A stretch of DNA of 64,000 nt, from positions 47,352,984-47,416,983 of the forward strand of contig OY744544.1 in the NCBI GenBank assembly GCA_963556195.1. Direction: 5' to 3'. The notes below the pieces were generated by a model, which made no database searches, had not been told where the DNA came from, and saw only the letters and a list, made by a program, of their open reading frames with translations. This stretch comes from Sepiola atlantica (taxonomy: Eukaryota > Mollusca > Cephalopoda > Sepiida > Sepiolidae). Both the position numbers and the translations under genes were made by a program. How positions within the stretch are numbered: the stretch's first letter is position 1; each line of letters begins with the position of its first letter. Below are positions 38,021 to 54,600 of this stretch, in pieces.

Positions 38021-39660
38021 CACTTAGGCTCACGAATAAAGCACACTTAAGCTCACGAATAAAACACACTTAAGCTCACGAATAAATCACACTTAAGCTA
38101 ACGAATAAATCACACTTAAGCTCACGAACGAAACACACTTAAGCTCGCGAATAAATCACACTTAAGCTCAGGAATAAATCACACTTAATCTCACGAATAA
38201 AACACACTTAAGCTCACGAATAAAACACACTTAAGCTCACGAATAAAACACACTTCAGCTCACGAATAAAACACACTTAAGCTCACGAATAAATCACACT
38301 TAAGCTCACGAATAAATCACACTTAAGCTCACGAATAAAGCACACTTAAGCTCACGAATAAATCACACTTAAGCTCACCCATAAATCACACTTAAGCTCA
38401 CGAATAAAGCACACTTAAGCTCACGAATAAATCACACTTAAGCTCACGAATAAATCACACTTAAGCTCACGAATAAATCACACTTAAGCTCACGAATAAA
38501 TCACACTAAAGCTCACGAATAAAGCACACTTAAGCTCACGAATAAAACACACTTAATCTCACGAATAAAACACACATAAGCTCACGAATAAAACACACTT
38601 AAGCTCACGAATAAAACACACTTAAGCACGCGAATAAATCACACTTAAGCTCACGAATAAAACACACTTCAGCTCACGAATAAAACACACTTAAGCTCAC
38701 GAATAAAACAAACTTAAGCTCACGAATAAAACACACTTAAGCTTACGAATAAATCACACTTAAGCTCACGAATAAATCACACTTAATCTCACGAATAAAA
38801 CACACTTAAGCTCACGAATAAAACACACTTAAGCTCACGAATAAAACACACTTAAGCTCACGAATAAAACACACTTAATCTCACGAATAAAGCACACTTA
38901 AGCTCACGAATAAATCACACTTAAGCTCACGAATAAAGCACACTTAAGCTCACGAATAAATCACACTTAAGCTAACGAATAAAACACACTTAAGCTCACG
39001 AATAAATCACACTTAAGCTCACGAATAAATCACACTTAAGCTCACGAATAAAACACACTTAAGTTCGCGAATAAATCACACTTAAGCTCACGAATAAATC
39101 ACACTTAAGCTCACGAATAAAACACACTTAAGCTTACGAATAAAACAAACTTAAGCTCACGAATAAAACACACTTAAGCTCACGAATAAATCACACTTAA
39201 GCTCACGAATAAATCACACTTAATCTCACGAATAAAACACACTTAAGCTCACGAATAACACACACTTAAGCTCACGAATAAAACACACATAAGCTCACGA
39301 ATAAAACACACTTAATCTCACGAATAAATCACACTTAAGCTCACGAATAAATCACACTTAAGCTCACGAATAAATCACACTTAAGCTCACGAATAAAGCA
39401 CACTTAAGCTCACGAATAAATCACACTTAAGCTCACGAATAAATCACACTTAAGCTCACGAATAAAGCACACTTAAGCTCACGAATAAATCACACTTAAG
39501 CTCACGAATAAATCACACTTAAGCTCACGAATAAATCACACTTAAGCTCACGAATAAAGCACACTTAAGCTCACGAATAAAACACACTTAATCTCACGAA
39601 TAAAACACACTTAAGCTCACGAATAAAACACACTTACACTCACGAATAAAACACACTTAA

Positions 39661-42600
39661 GCAAGCGAATAAATCACACTTAAGCTCACGAATAAAACAC
39701 ACTTAAGCTCACGAATAAAACAAACTTAAGCTCACGAATAAAACAAACTTAAGCTCACGAATAAAACACACTTAAGCTCACGAATAAATCACACTTAAGC
39801 TCACGAATAAATCACACTTAATCTCACGAATAAAACACACTTAAGCTCACGAATAAAACACACTTAAGCTCACGAATAAAACACACTTAATCTCACGAAT
39901 AAAACACACTTAAGCTCACGAATAAATCACACTTAAGCTCACGAATAAAACACACTTAAGCTCACGAATAAATCACACTTAAGCTCACGAATAAATCACA
40001 CTTATACTCACGAATAAAGCACACTTAAGCTCACGAATAAATCACACTTAAGCTCACGAATAAATCACACTTAAGCTCACGAATAAAGCACACTTAAGCT
40101 CACGAATAAAACACACTTAAGCTCACGAATAAATCACACTTAAGCTCACGAATAAATCACACTTAAGCTCACGAATGAAACACACTTAAGCTCGCGAATA
40201 AATCACACTTAAGCTCACGAATAAAACGCACTTAAGCTCACGAATAAAACACACTTAAGCTCACGAATAAAACACACTTCAGCTCACGAATAAAACACAC
40301 TTAAGCTCACGAATAAATCACACTTAAGCTCACGAATAAATCACACTTAAGCTCACGAATAAAGCACACTTAAGCTCACGAATAAATCACACTTAAGCTC
40401 ACCCATAAATCACACTTAAGCTCACGAATAAAGCACACTTAAGCTCACGAATAAATCACACTTAAGCTCACGAATAAATCACACTTAAGCTCACGAATAA
40501 ATCACACTTAAGCTCACGAATAAATCACACTAAAGCTCACGAATAAAGCACACTTAAGCTCACGAATAAAACACACTTAATCTCACGAATAAAACACACA
40601 TAAGCTCACGAATAAAACACACTTAAGCTCACGAATAAAACACACTTAAGCACGCGAATAAATCACACTTAAGCTCACGAATAAAACACACTTAAGCTTA
40701 CGAATAAAACAAACTTAAGCTCACGAATAAAACACACTTAAGCTCACGAATAAATCACACTTAAGCTCACGAATAAATCACACTTAATCTCACGAATAAA
40801 ACACACTTAAGCTCACGAATAACACACACTTAAGCTCACGAATAAAACACACATAAGCTCACGAATAAAACACACTTAATCTCACGAATAAATCACACTT
40901 AAGCTCACGAATAAATCACACTTAAGCTCACGAATAAATCACACTTAAGCTCACGAATAAAGCACACTTAAGCTCACGAATAAATCACACTTAAGCTCAC
41001 GAATAAATCACACTTAAGCTCACGAATAAAGCACACTTAAGCTCACGAATAAATCACACTTAAGCTCACGAATAAATCACACTTAAGCTCACGAATAAAT
41101 CACACTTAAGCTCACGAATAAAGCACACTTAAGCTCACGAATAAAACACACTTAATCTCACGAATAAAACACACTTAAGCTCACGAATAAAACACACTTA
41201 CACTCACGAATAAAACACACTTAAGCAAGCGAATAAATCACACTTAAGCTCACGAATAAAACACACTTAAGCTCACGAATAAAACAAACTTAAGCTCACG
41301 AATAAAACAAACTTAAGCTCACGAATAAAACACACTTAAGCTCACGAATAAATCACACTTAAGCTCACGAATAAATCACACTTAATCTCACGAATAAAAC
41401 ACACTTAAGCTCACGAATAAAACACACTTAAGCTCACGAATAAAACACACTTAAGCTCACGAATAAAACACACTTAATCTCACGAATAAAACACACTTAA
41501 GCTCACGAATAAATCACACTTAAGCTCACGAATAAAACACACTTAAGCTCACGAATAAATCACACTTAAGCTCACGAATAAATCACACTTATACTCACGA
41601 ATAAAGCACACTTAAGCTCACGAATAAATCACACTTAAGCTCACGAATAAATCACACTTAAGCTCACGAATAAAGCACACTTAAGCTCACGAATAAAACA
41701 CACTTAAGCTCACGAATAAATCACACTTAAGCTCACGAATAAATCACACTTAAGCTCACGAATGAAACACACTTAAGCTCGCGAATAAATCACACTTAAG
41801 CTCACGAATAAAACGCACTTAAGCTCACGAATAAAACACACTTAAGCTCACGAATAAAACACACTTCAGCTCACGAATAAAACACACTTAAGCTCACGAA
41901 TAAATCACACTTAAGCTCACGAATAAATCACACTTAAGCTCACGAATAAAGCACACTTAAGCTCACGAATAAATCACACTTAAGCTCACCCATAAATCAC
42001 ACTTAAGCTCACGAATAAAGCACACTTAAGCTCACGAATAAATCACACTTAAGCTCACGAATAAATCACACTTAAGCTCACGAATAAATCACACTTAAGC
42101 TCACGAATAAATCACACTAAAGCTCACGAATAAAGCACACTTAAGCTCACGAATAAAACACACTTAATCTCACGAATAAAACACACATAAGCTCACGAAT
42201 AAAACACACTTAAGCTCACGAATAAAACACACTTAAGCACGCGAATAAATCACACTTAAGCTCACGAATAAAACACACTTCAGCTCACGAATAAAACACA
42301 CTTAAGCTCACGAATAAAACAAACTTAAGCTCACGAATAAAACACACTTAAGCTTACGAATAAATCACACTTAAGCTCACGAATAAATCACACTTAATCT
42401 CACGAATAAAACACACTTAAGCTCACGAATAAAACACACTTAAGCTCACGAATAAAACACACTTAAGCTCACGAATAAAACACACTTAATCTCACGAATA
42501 AAGCACACTTAAGCTCACGAATAAATCACACTTAAGCTCACGAATAAAGCACACTTAAGCTCACGAATAAATCACACTTAAGCTAACGAATAAAACACAC

Positions 42601-45600
42601 TTAAGCTCACGAATAAATCACACTTAAGCTCACGAATAAATCACACTTAAGCTCACGAATAAAACACACTTAAGTTCGCGAATAAATCACACTTAAGCTC
42701 ACGAATAAATCACACTTAAGCTCACGAATAAAACACACTTAAGCTTACGAATAAAACAAACTTAAGCTCACGAATAAAACACACTTAAGCTCACGAATAA
42801 ATCACACTTAAGCTCACGAATAAATCACACTTAATCTCACGAATAAAACACACTTAAGCTCACGAATAACACACACTTAAGCTCACGAATAAAACACACA
42901 TAAGCTCACGAATAAAACACACTTAATCTCACGAATAAATCACACTTAAGCTCACGAATAAATCACACTTAAGCTCACGAATAAATCACACTTAAGCTCA
43001 CGAATAAAGCACACTTAAGCTCACGAATAAATCACACTTAAGCTCACGAATAAATCACACTTAAGCTCACGAATAAAGCACACTTAAGCTCACGAATAAA
43101 TCACACTTAAGCTCACGAATAAATCACACTTAAGCTCACGAATAAATCACACTTAAGCTCACGAATAAAGCACACTTAAGCTCACGAATAAAACACACTT
43201 AATCTCACGAATAAAACACACTTAAGCTCACGAATAAAACACACTTACACTCACGAATAAAACACACTTAAGCAAGCGAATAAATCACACTTAAGCTCAC
43301 GAATAAAACACACTTAAGCTCACGAATAAAACAAACTTAAGCTCACGAATAAAACAAACTTAAGCTCACGAATAAAACACACTTAAGCTCACGAATAAAT
43401 CACACTTAAGCTCACGAATAAATCACACTTAATCTCACGAATAAAACACACTTAAGCTCACGAATAAAACACACTTAAGCTCACGAATAAAACACACTTA
43501 AGCTCACGAATAAAACACACTTAATCTCACGAATAAAACACACTTAAGCTCACGAATAAATCACACTTAAGCTCACGAATAAAACACACTTAAGCTCACG
43601 AATAAATCACACTTAAGCTCACGAATAAATCACACTTATACTCACGAATAAAGCACACTTAAGCTCACGAATAAATCACACTTAAGCTCACGAATAAATC
43701 ACACTTAAGCTCACGAATAAAGCACACTTAAGCTCACGAATAAAACACACTTAAGCTCACGAATAAATCACACTTAAGCTCACGAATAAATCACACTTAA
43801 GCTCACGAATGAAACACACTTAAGCTCACGAATAAAACACACTTAAGCTCACGAATAAAACACACTTCAGCTCACGAATAAAACACACTTAAGCTCACGA
43901 ATAAATCACACTTAAGCTCACGAATAAATCACACTTAAGCTCACGAATAAAGCACACTTAAGCTCACGAATAAATCACACTTAAGCTCACCCATAAATCA
44001 CACTTAAGCTCACGAATAAAGCACACTTAAGCTCACGAATAAATCACACTTAAGCTCACGAATAAATCACACTTAAGCTCACGAATAAATCACACTTAAG
44101 CTCACGAATAAATCACACTAAAGCTCACGAATAAAGCACACTTAAGCTCACGAATAAAACACACTTAATCTCACGAATAAAACACACATAAGCTCACGAA
44201 TAAAACACACTTAAGCTCACGAATAAAACACACTTAAGCACGCGAATAAATCACACTTAAGCTCACGAATAAAACACACTTCAGCTCACGAATAAAACAC
44301 ACTTAAGCTCACGAATAAAACAAACTTAAGCTCACGAATAAAACACACTTAAGCTTACGAATAAATCACACTTAAGCTCACGAATAAATCACACTTAATC
44401 TCACGAATAAAACACACTTAAGCTCACGAATAAAACACACTTAAGCTCACGAATAAAACACACTTAAGCTCACGAATAAAACACACTTAATCTCACGAAT
44501 AAAGCACACTTAAGCTCACGAATAAATCACACTTAAGCTCACGAATAAAGCACACTTAAGCTCACGAATAAATCACACTTAAGCTAACGAATAAAACACA
44601 CTTAAGCTCACGAATAAATCACACTTAAGCTCACGAATAAATCACACTTAAGCTCACGAATAAAACACACTTAAGTACGCGAATAAATCACACTTAAGCT
44701 CACGAATAAATCACACTTAAGCTCACGAATAAAACACACTTAAGCTTACGAATAAAACAAACTTAAGCTCACGAATAAAACACACTTAAGCTCACGAATA
44801 AATCACACTTAAGCTCACGAATAAATCACACTTAATCTCACGAATAAAACACACTTAAGCTCACGAATAACACACACTTAAGCTCACGAATAAAACACAC
44901 ATAAGCTCACGAATAAAACACACTTAATCTCACGAATAAATCACACTTAAGCTCACGAATAAATCACACTTAAGCTCACGAATAAATCACACTTAAGCTC
45001 ACGAATAAAGCACACTTAAGCTCACGAATAAATCACACTTAAGCTCACGAATAAATCACACTTAAGCTCACGAATAAAGCACACTTAAGCTCACGAATAA
45101 ATCACACTTAAGCTCACGAATAAATCACACTTAAGCTCACGAATAAATCACACTTAAGCTCACGAATAAAGCACACTTAAGCTCACGAATAAAACACACT
45201 TAATCTCACGAATAAAACACACTTAAGCTCACGAATAAAACACACTTACACTCACGAATAAAACACACTTAAGCAAGCGAATAAATCACACTTAAGCTCA
45301 CGAATAAAACACACTTAAGCTCACGAATAAAACAAACTTAAGCTCACGAATAAAACAAACTTAAGCTCACGAATAAAACACACTTAAGCTCACGAATAAA
45401 TCACACTTAAGCTCACGAATAAATCACACTTAATCTCACGAATAAAACACACTTAAGCTCACGAATAAAACACACTTAAGCTCACGAATAAAACACACTT
45501 AAGCTCACGAATAAAACACACTTAATCTCACGAATAAAACACACTTAAGCTCACGAATAAATCACACTTAAGCTCACGAATAAAACACACTTAAGCTCAC

Positions 45601-48600
45601 GAATAAATCACACTTAAGCTCACGAATAAATCACACTTATACTCACGAATAAAGCACACTTAAGCTCACGAATAAATCACACTTAAGCTCACGAATAAAT
45701 CACACTTAAGCTCACGAATAAAGCACACTTAAGCTCACGAATAAAACACACTTAAGCTCACGAATAAATCACACTTAAGCTCACGAATAAATCACACTTA
45801 AGCTCACGAATGAAACACACTTAAGCTCGCGAATAAATCACACTTAAGCTCACGAATAAAACGCACTTAAGCTCACGAATAAAACACACTTAAGCTCACG
45901 AATAAATCACACTTAAGCTCACGAATAAAACACACTTAAGCTCACGAATAAATCACACTTAAGCTCACGAATAAATCACACTTAAGCTCACGAATAAAGC
46001 ACACTTAAGCTCACGAATAAATCACACTTAAGCTCACGAATAAATCACACTTAAGCTCACGAATAAAGCACACTTAAGCTCACGAATAAATCACACTTAA
46101 GCTCACGAATAAAGCACACTTAAGCTAACGAATAAATCACACTTAAGCTCACGAATTAATCACACTTAAGCTCACGAATAAAGCACACTTAAGCTCACGA
46201 ATAAAGCACACTTAAGCTCACGAATAAATCACACTTAAGCTCACGAATAATTCACACTTAAGCTCACGAATAAAGCACACTTAAGCTCACGAATAAATCA
46301 CACTTAAGCTCACGAATAAAGCACACTTAACCTCACGAATAAATAACACTTAAGCCCACGAATAAAGCACACTTAAGCTCACGAATAAATCACACTTAAG
46401 CTCACGAATAAAACACACTTAAGCTCACGAATAAATCACACTAAAGCTCACGAATAAAACACACTTAAGCTCACGAATAAATCACACTTAAGCTCACGAA
46501 TAAATCACACTTAATCTCACGAATAAATCACACTTAAGCTCACGAATAAATCACACTTAAGCTCACGAATAAATCACACTTAAGCTCACGAATAAAGCAC
46601 ACTTAAGCTCACGAATAAATCACACTTAAGCTCACGAATAAATCACACTTAAGCTCACGAATAAAGCACACTTAAGCTCACGAATAAATCACACTTAAGC
46701 TCACGAATAAAGCACACTTAAGCTCACGAATAAATCACACTTAAGCTCACGAATAAATCACACTTAAGCTCACGAATAAAGCACACTTAAGCTCACGAAT
46801 AAAACACACTTAATCTCACGAATAAAACACACTTAAGCTCACGAATAAAACACACTTACACTCACGAATAAAACACACTTAAGCAAGCGAATAAATCACA
46901 CTTAAGCTCACGAATAAAACACACTTAAGCTCACAAATAAAACACACTTAAGCTCACGAATAAAACAAACTTAATCTCACGAATAAAACACACTTAAGCT
47001 CACGAATAAATCACACTTAAGCTCACGAATAAATCACACTTAATCTCACGAATAAAACACACTTAAGCTCACGAATAAAACACACTTAAGCTCACGAATA
47101 AAACACACTTAAGCTCACGAATAAAACACACTTAATCTCACGAATAAAACACACTTAAGCTCACGAATAAATCACACTTAAGCTCACGAATAAAACACAC
47201 TTAAGCTCACGAATAAATCACACTTAAGCTCACGAATAAATCACACTTAAGCTCACGAATAAAGCACACTTAAGCTCACGAATAAATCACACTTAAGCTC
47301 ACGAATAAATCACACTTAAGCTCACGAATAAAGCACACTTAAGCTCACGAATAAAACACACTTAATCTCACGAATAAATCACACTTAAGCTCACGAATAA
47401 ATCACACTTAAGCTCACGAATGAAACACACTTAAGCTCGCGAATAAATCACACTTAAGCTCACGAATAAAACACACTTAAGCTCACGAATAAAACACACT
47501 TAAGCTCACGAATAAATCACACTTAAGCTCACGAATAAAACACACTTAAGCTCACGAATAAATCACACTTAAGCTCACGAATAAATCACACTTAAGCTCA
47601 CGAATAAAGCACACTTAAGCTCACGAATAAATCACACTTAAGCTCACGAATAAATCACACTTAAGCTCACGAATAAAGCACACTTAAGCTCACGAATAAA
47701 TCACACTTAAGCTCACGAATAAAGCACACTTAAGCTAACGAATAAATCACACTTAAGCTCACGAATTAATCACACTTAAGCTCACGAATAAAGCACACTT
47801 AAGCTCACGAATAAAGCACACTTAAGCTCACGAATAAATCACACTTAAGCTCACGAATAATTCACACTTAAGCTCACGAATAAAGCACACTTAAGCTCAC
47901 GAATAAATCACACTTAAGCTCACGAATAAAGCACACTTAACCTCACGAATAAATCACACTTAAGCTCACGAATAAAGCACACTTAAGCTCACGAATAAAA
48001 CACACTTAAGCTCACGAATAAAACACACTTAATCTCACGAATAAAACACACTTAACCTCACGAATAAATCACACTTAAGCTCACGAATAAAACACACTTA
48101 AGCTCACGAATAAAACACACTTAAGCTCACGAATAAAACACACTTAATCTCACGAATAAAACACACTTAAGCTCACGAATAAATCACACTTAAGCTCACG
48201 AATAAAACACACTTAAGCTCACGAATAAATCACACTAAAGCTCACGAATAAATCACACTTAAGCTCACGAATAAAGCACACTTAAGCTCACGAATAAATC
48301 ACACTTAAGCTCACGAATAAATCACACTTAAGCTCACGAATAAAGCACACTTAAGCTCACGAATAAAACACACTTAAGCTCACGAATAAATCACACTTAA
48401 GCTCACGCATAAATCACACTTAAGCTCACGAATGAAACACACTTAAGCTCGCGAATAAATCACACTTAAGCTCACGAATAAAACACACTTAAGCTCACGA
48501 ATAAAACACACTTAAGCTCACGCATAAAACACACTTAAGCTCACGAATAAAACACACTTAAGCTCACGAATAAAACACACTTAAGCTCACTAATAAAGCA

Positions 48601-51600
48601 CACTTAAGCTCACGAATAAAGCACACTTAAGCTCACGAATAAATCACACTTAAGCTCACGAATAAAGCACACTTAAGCTAACGAATAAATCACACTTAAG
48701 CTCACGAATTAATCACACTTAAGCTCACGAATAAAGCACACTTAAGCTCACGAATAAAGCACACTTAAGCTCACGAATAAATCACACTTAAGCTCACGAA
48801 TAATTCACACTTAAGCTCACGAATAAAGCACACTTAAGCTCACGAATAAATCACACTTAAGCTCACGAATAAAGCACACTTAACCTCACGAATAAATCAC
48901 ACTTAAGCTCACGAATAAAGCACACTTAAGCTCGCGAATAAATCACACTTAAGCTCACGAATAAAACACACTTAAGCTCACGAATAAATCACACTTAAGC
49001 TCACGAATAAATCACACTTAAGCTCACGAATAAAACACACTTAAGCTCGCGAATAAATCACACTTAAGCTCACGAATAAAACACACATAAGCTCACGAAT
49101 AAAACACACTTAAGCTTACGAATAAAACAAACTTAAGCTCACGAATAAAGCACACTTAAGCTCACGAATAAATCACACTTAAGCTCACGAATAAGTCACA
49201 CTGTATCTCACGAATAAAACACACTTAAGCTCACGAATAACACACACTTAAGCTCACGAATAAAACACACATAAGCTCACGAATAAAACACACTTAATCT
49301 CACGAATAAAACACACTTAAGCTCACGAATAAATCACACTTAAGCTGACGAATAAAACACACTTAAGCTCACGAATAAAACACACTTAAGCTCACGAATA
49401 AAACAAACTTAAGCTCACGAATAAAACACACTTAAGCTCACGAATAAATCACACTTAAGCTCACGAATAAATCACACTTAATCTCACGAATAAAACACAC
49501 TTAAGCTCACGAATACAACACACTTAAGCTCACGAATAAAACACACTTAAGCTCACGAATAAAACACACTTAATCTCACGAATAAAACACACTTAAGCTC
49601 ACGAATAAATCACACTTAAGCTCACGAATAAAACACACTTAAGCTCACGAATAAATCACACTTAAGCTCACGAATAAATCACACTTAAGCTCACGAATAA
49701 AGCACACTTAAGCTCACGAATAAATCACACTTAAGCTCACGAATAAATCACACTTAAGCTCACGAATAAAGCACACTTAAGCTCACGAATAAAACACACT
49801 TAAGCTCACGAATAAATCACACTTAAGCTCACGAATAAATCACACTTAAGCTCACGAATGAAACACACTTAAGCTCGCGAATAAATCACACTTAAGCTCA
49901 CGAATAAAACGCACTTAAGCTCACGAATAAAACACACTTAAGCTCACGAATAAATCACACTTAAGCTCACGAATAAAACACACTTAAGCTCACGAATAAA
50001 TCACACTTAAGCTCACGAATAAATCACACTTAAGCTCACGAATAAAGCACACTTAAGCTCACGAATAAATCACACTTAAGCTCACGAATAAATCACACTT
50101 AAGCTCACGAATAAAGCACACTTAAGCTCACGAATAAATCACACTTAAGCTCACGAATAAAGCACACTTAAGCTAACGAATAAATCACACTTAAGCTCAC
50201 GAATTAATCACACTTAAGCTCACGAATAAAGCACACTTAAGCTCACGAATAAAGCACACTTAAGCTCACGAATAAATCACACTTAAGCTCACGAATAATT
50301 CACACTTAAGCTCACGAATAAAGCACACTTAAGCTCACGAATAAATCACACTTAAGCTCACGAATAAAGCACACTTAACCTCACGAATAAATAACACTTA
50401 AGCCCACGAATAAAGCACACTTAAGCTCACGAATAAATCACACTTAAGCTCACGAATAAAACACACTTAAGCTCACGAATAAATCACACTTAAGCTCACG
50501 AATAAAACACACTTAAGCTCACGAATAAATCACACTTAAGCTCACGAATAAATCACACTTAAGCTCACGAATAAATCACACTTAAGCTCACGAATAAATC
50601 ACACTTAAGCTCACGAATAAATCACACTTAAGCTCACGAATAAAGCACACTTAAGCTCACGAATAAATCACACTTAAGCTCACGAATAAATCACACTTAA
50701 GCTCACGAATAAAGCACACTTAAGCTCACGAATAAATCACACTTAAGCTCACGAATAAAGCACACTTAAGCTCACGAATAAATCACACTTAAGCTCACGA
50801 ATAAATCACACTTAAGCTCACGAATAAAGCACACTTAAGCTCACGAATAAAACACACTTAATCTCACGAATAAAACACACTTAAGCTCACGAATAAAACA
50901 CACTTACACTCACGAATAAATCACACTTAAGCAAGCGAATAAATCACACTTAAGCTCACGAATAAAACACACTTAAGCTCACAAATAAAACACACTTAAG
51001 CTCACGAATAAAACAAACTTAATCTCACGAATAAAACACACTTAAGCTCACGAATAAATCACACTTAAGCTCACGAATAAATCACACTTAAGCTCACGAA
51101 TAAAGCACACTTAAGCTCACGAATAAAACACACTTAAGCTCACGAATAAATCACACTTAAGCTCACGAATAAAGCACACTTAAGCTCACGAATAAATCAC
51201 ACTTAAGCTCACGAATAAAGCACACTTAAGCTAACGAATAAATCACACTTAAGCTCACGAATTAATCACACTTAAGCTCACGAATAAAGCACACTTAAGC
51301 TCACGAATAAAGCACACTTAAGCTCACGAATAAATCACACTTAAGCTAACGAATAATTCACACTTAAGCTCACGAATAAAGCACACTTAAGCTCACGAAT
51401 AAATCACACTTAAGCTCACGAATAAAGCACACTTAACCTCACGAATAAATCACACTTAAGCTCACGAATAAAGCACACTTAAGCTCACGAATAAAACACA
51501 CTTAAGCTCACGAATAAAACACACTTAATCTCACGAATAAAACACACTTAACCTCACGAATAAATCACACTTAAGCTCACGAATAAAACACACTTAAGCT

Positions 51601-54600
51601 CACGAATAAAACACACTTAAGCTCACGAATAAAACACACTTAATCTCACGAATAAAACACACTTAAGCTCACGAATAAATCACACTTAAGCTCACGAATA
51701 AAACACACTTAAGCTCACGAATAAATCACACTAAAGCTCACGAATAAATCACACTTAAGCTCACGAATAAAGCACACTTAAGCTCACGAATAAATCACAC
51801 TTAAGCTCACGAATAAATCACACTTAAGCTCACGAATAAAGCACACTTAAGCTCACGAATAAAACACACTTAAGCTCACGAATAAATCACACTTAAGCTC
51901 ACGCATAAATCACACTTAAGCTCACGAATGAAACACACTTAAGCTCGCGAATAAATCACACTTAAGCTCACGAATAAAACACACTTAAGCTCACGAATAA
52001 AACACACTTAAGCTCACGCATAAAACACACTTAAGCTCACGAATAAAACACACTTAAGCTCACGAATAAAACACACTTAAGCTCACTAATAAAGCACACT
52101 TAAGCTCACGAATAAAGCACACTTAAGCTCACGAATAAATCACACTTAAGCTCACGAATAAATCACACTTAAGCTCACGAATAAAGCACACTTAAGCTCA
52201 CGAATAAATCACACTTAAGCTCACGAATAAAGCACACTTAAGCTAACGAATAAATCACACTTAAGCTCACGAATTAATCACACTTAAGCTCACGAATAAA
52301 GCACACTTAAGCTCACGAATAAAGCACACTTAAGCTCACGAATAAATCACACTTAAGCTCACGAATAATTCACACTTAAGCTCACGAATAAAGCACACTT
52401 AAGCTCACGAATAAATCACACTTAAGCTCACGAATAAAGCACACTTAACCTCACGAATAAATCACACTTAAGCTCACGAATAAAGCACACTTAAGCTCAC
52501 GAATAAATCACACTTAAGCTCACGAATAAAACACACTTAAGCTCACGAATAAATCACACTTAAGCTCACGAATAAATCACACTTAAGCTCACGAATAAAA
52601 CACACTTAAGCTCGCGAATAAATCACACTTAAGCTCACGAATAAAACACACATAAGCTCACGAATAAAACACACTTAAGCTTACGAATAAAACAAACTTA
52701 AGCTCACGAGTAAAACACACTTAAGCTCACGAATAAATCACACTTAAGCTCACGAATAAGTCACACTGTATCTCACGAATAAAACACACTTAAGCTCACG
52801 AATAACACACACTTAAGCTCACGAATAAAACACACATAAGCTCACGAATAAAACACACTTAATCTCACGAATAAAACACACTTAAGCTCACGAATAAATC
52901 ACACTTAAGCTGACGAATAAAACACACTTAAGCTCACGAATAAATCACACTTAAGCTCACGAATAAAACATACTTAAGCTCACGAATAAAACACACTTAA
53001 GCTCACGAATAAAACACACTTAAGCTCACGAATAAATCACACTTAAGCTCACGAATACAACACACTTAAGCTCACGAATAAATCACACTTAAGCTCACGA
53101 ATAAATCACACTTAAGCTCACGAATAAAGCACACTTAAGCTCACGAATAAATCACACTTAAGCTCACGAATAAATCACACTTAAGCTCACGAATAAAGCA
53201 CACTTAAGCTCACAAATAAATCACACTTAAGCTCACGAATAAAGCACACTTAAGCTCACGAATAAATCACACTTAAGCTCACGAATAAAGCACACTTAAG
53301 CTCACGAATAAATCACACTTAAGCTCACGAATAAAACACACTTAAGCTCACGAATAAATCACACTTAAGCTCACGAATAAATCACACTTAAGCTCACGAA
53401 TAAAACAAACTTAAGCTCACGAATAAATCACACTTAAGCTCACGAATAAAACACACTTAAGCTCACGAATAAATCACACTTAAGCTCACGAATAAAACAC
53501 ACTTAAGTTCACGAATAAAACACACTTAAGCTCACGAATAAAACACACTTAAGCTCACGCATAAAACACACTTAAGCTCACGAATAAAACACACTTAAGC
53601 TCACGAATAAAACACACTTAAGCTCACGAATAAAGAACACTTAAGCTCACGAATAAAGCACACTTAAGCTCACGAATAAAACACACTTAAGCTCACGAAT
53701 AAATCACACTTAAGCTCACGAATAAATCACACTTAAGCTCACGAATGAAACACACTTAAGCTCGCGAATAAATCACACTTAAGCTCACGAATAAAACACA
53801 CTTAAGCTCACGAATAAAACACACTTAAGCTCACGAATAAATCACACTTAAGCTCACGAATAAAACACACTTAAGCGCACGAATAAATCATACTTAAGCT
53901 CACGAATAAATCACACTTAAGCTCACGAATAAAGCACACTTAAGCTCACGAATAAATCACACTTAGCTCACGAATAAATCACACTTAAGCTCACGAATAA
54001 AGCACACTTAAGCTCACGAATAAATCACACTTAAGCTCACGAATAAAGCACACTTAAGCTCACGAATAAATCACACTTAAGCTCACGAATAAATCACACT
54101 TAAGCTCACGAATAAATCACACTTAAGCTCACGAATAAATCACACTTAAGCTCACGAATAAATCACACTTAAGCTCACGAATAAATCACACTTAAGCTCA
54201 CGAATAAATCACACTTAAGCTCACGAATAAATCACACTTAAGCTCACGAATAAAGCACACTTAAGCTCACGAATAAATCACACTTAAGCTCACGAATAAA
54301 TCACACTTAAGCTCACGAATAAAGCACACTTAAGCTCACGAATAAATCACACTTAAGCTCACGAATAAAGCACACTTAAGCTCACGAATAAATCACACTT
54401 AAGCTCACGAATAAATCACACTTAAGCTCACGAATAAAGCACACTTAAGCTCACGAATAAAACACACTTAATCTCACGAATAAAACACACTTAAGCTCAC
54501 GAATAAAACACACTTAAACTCACGAATAAAACACACTTAAGCAAGCGAATAAATCACACTTAAGCTCACGAATAAAACACACTTAAGCTCACGAATAAAA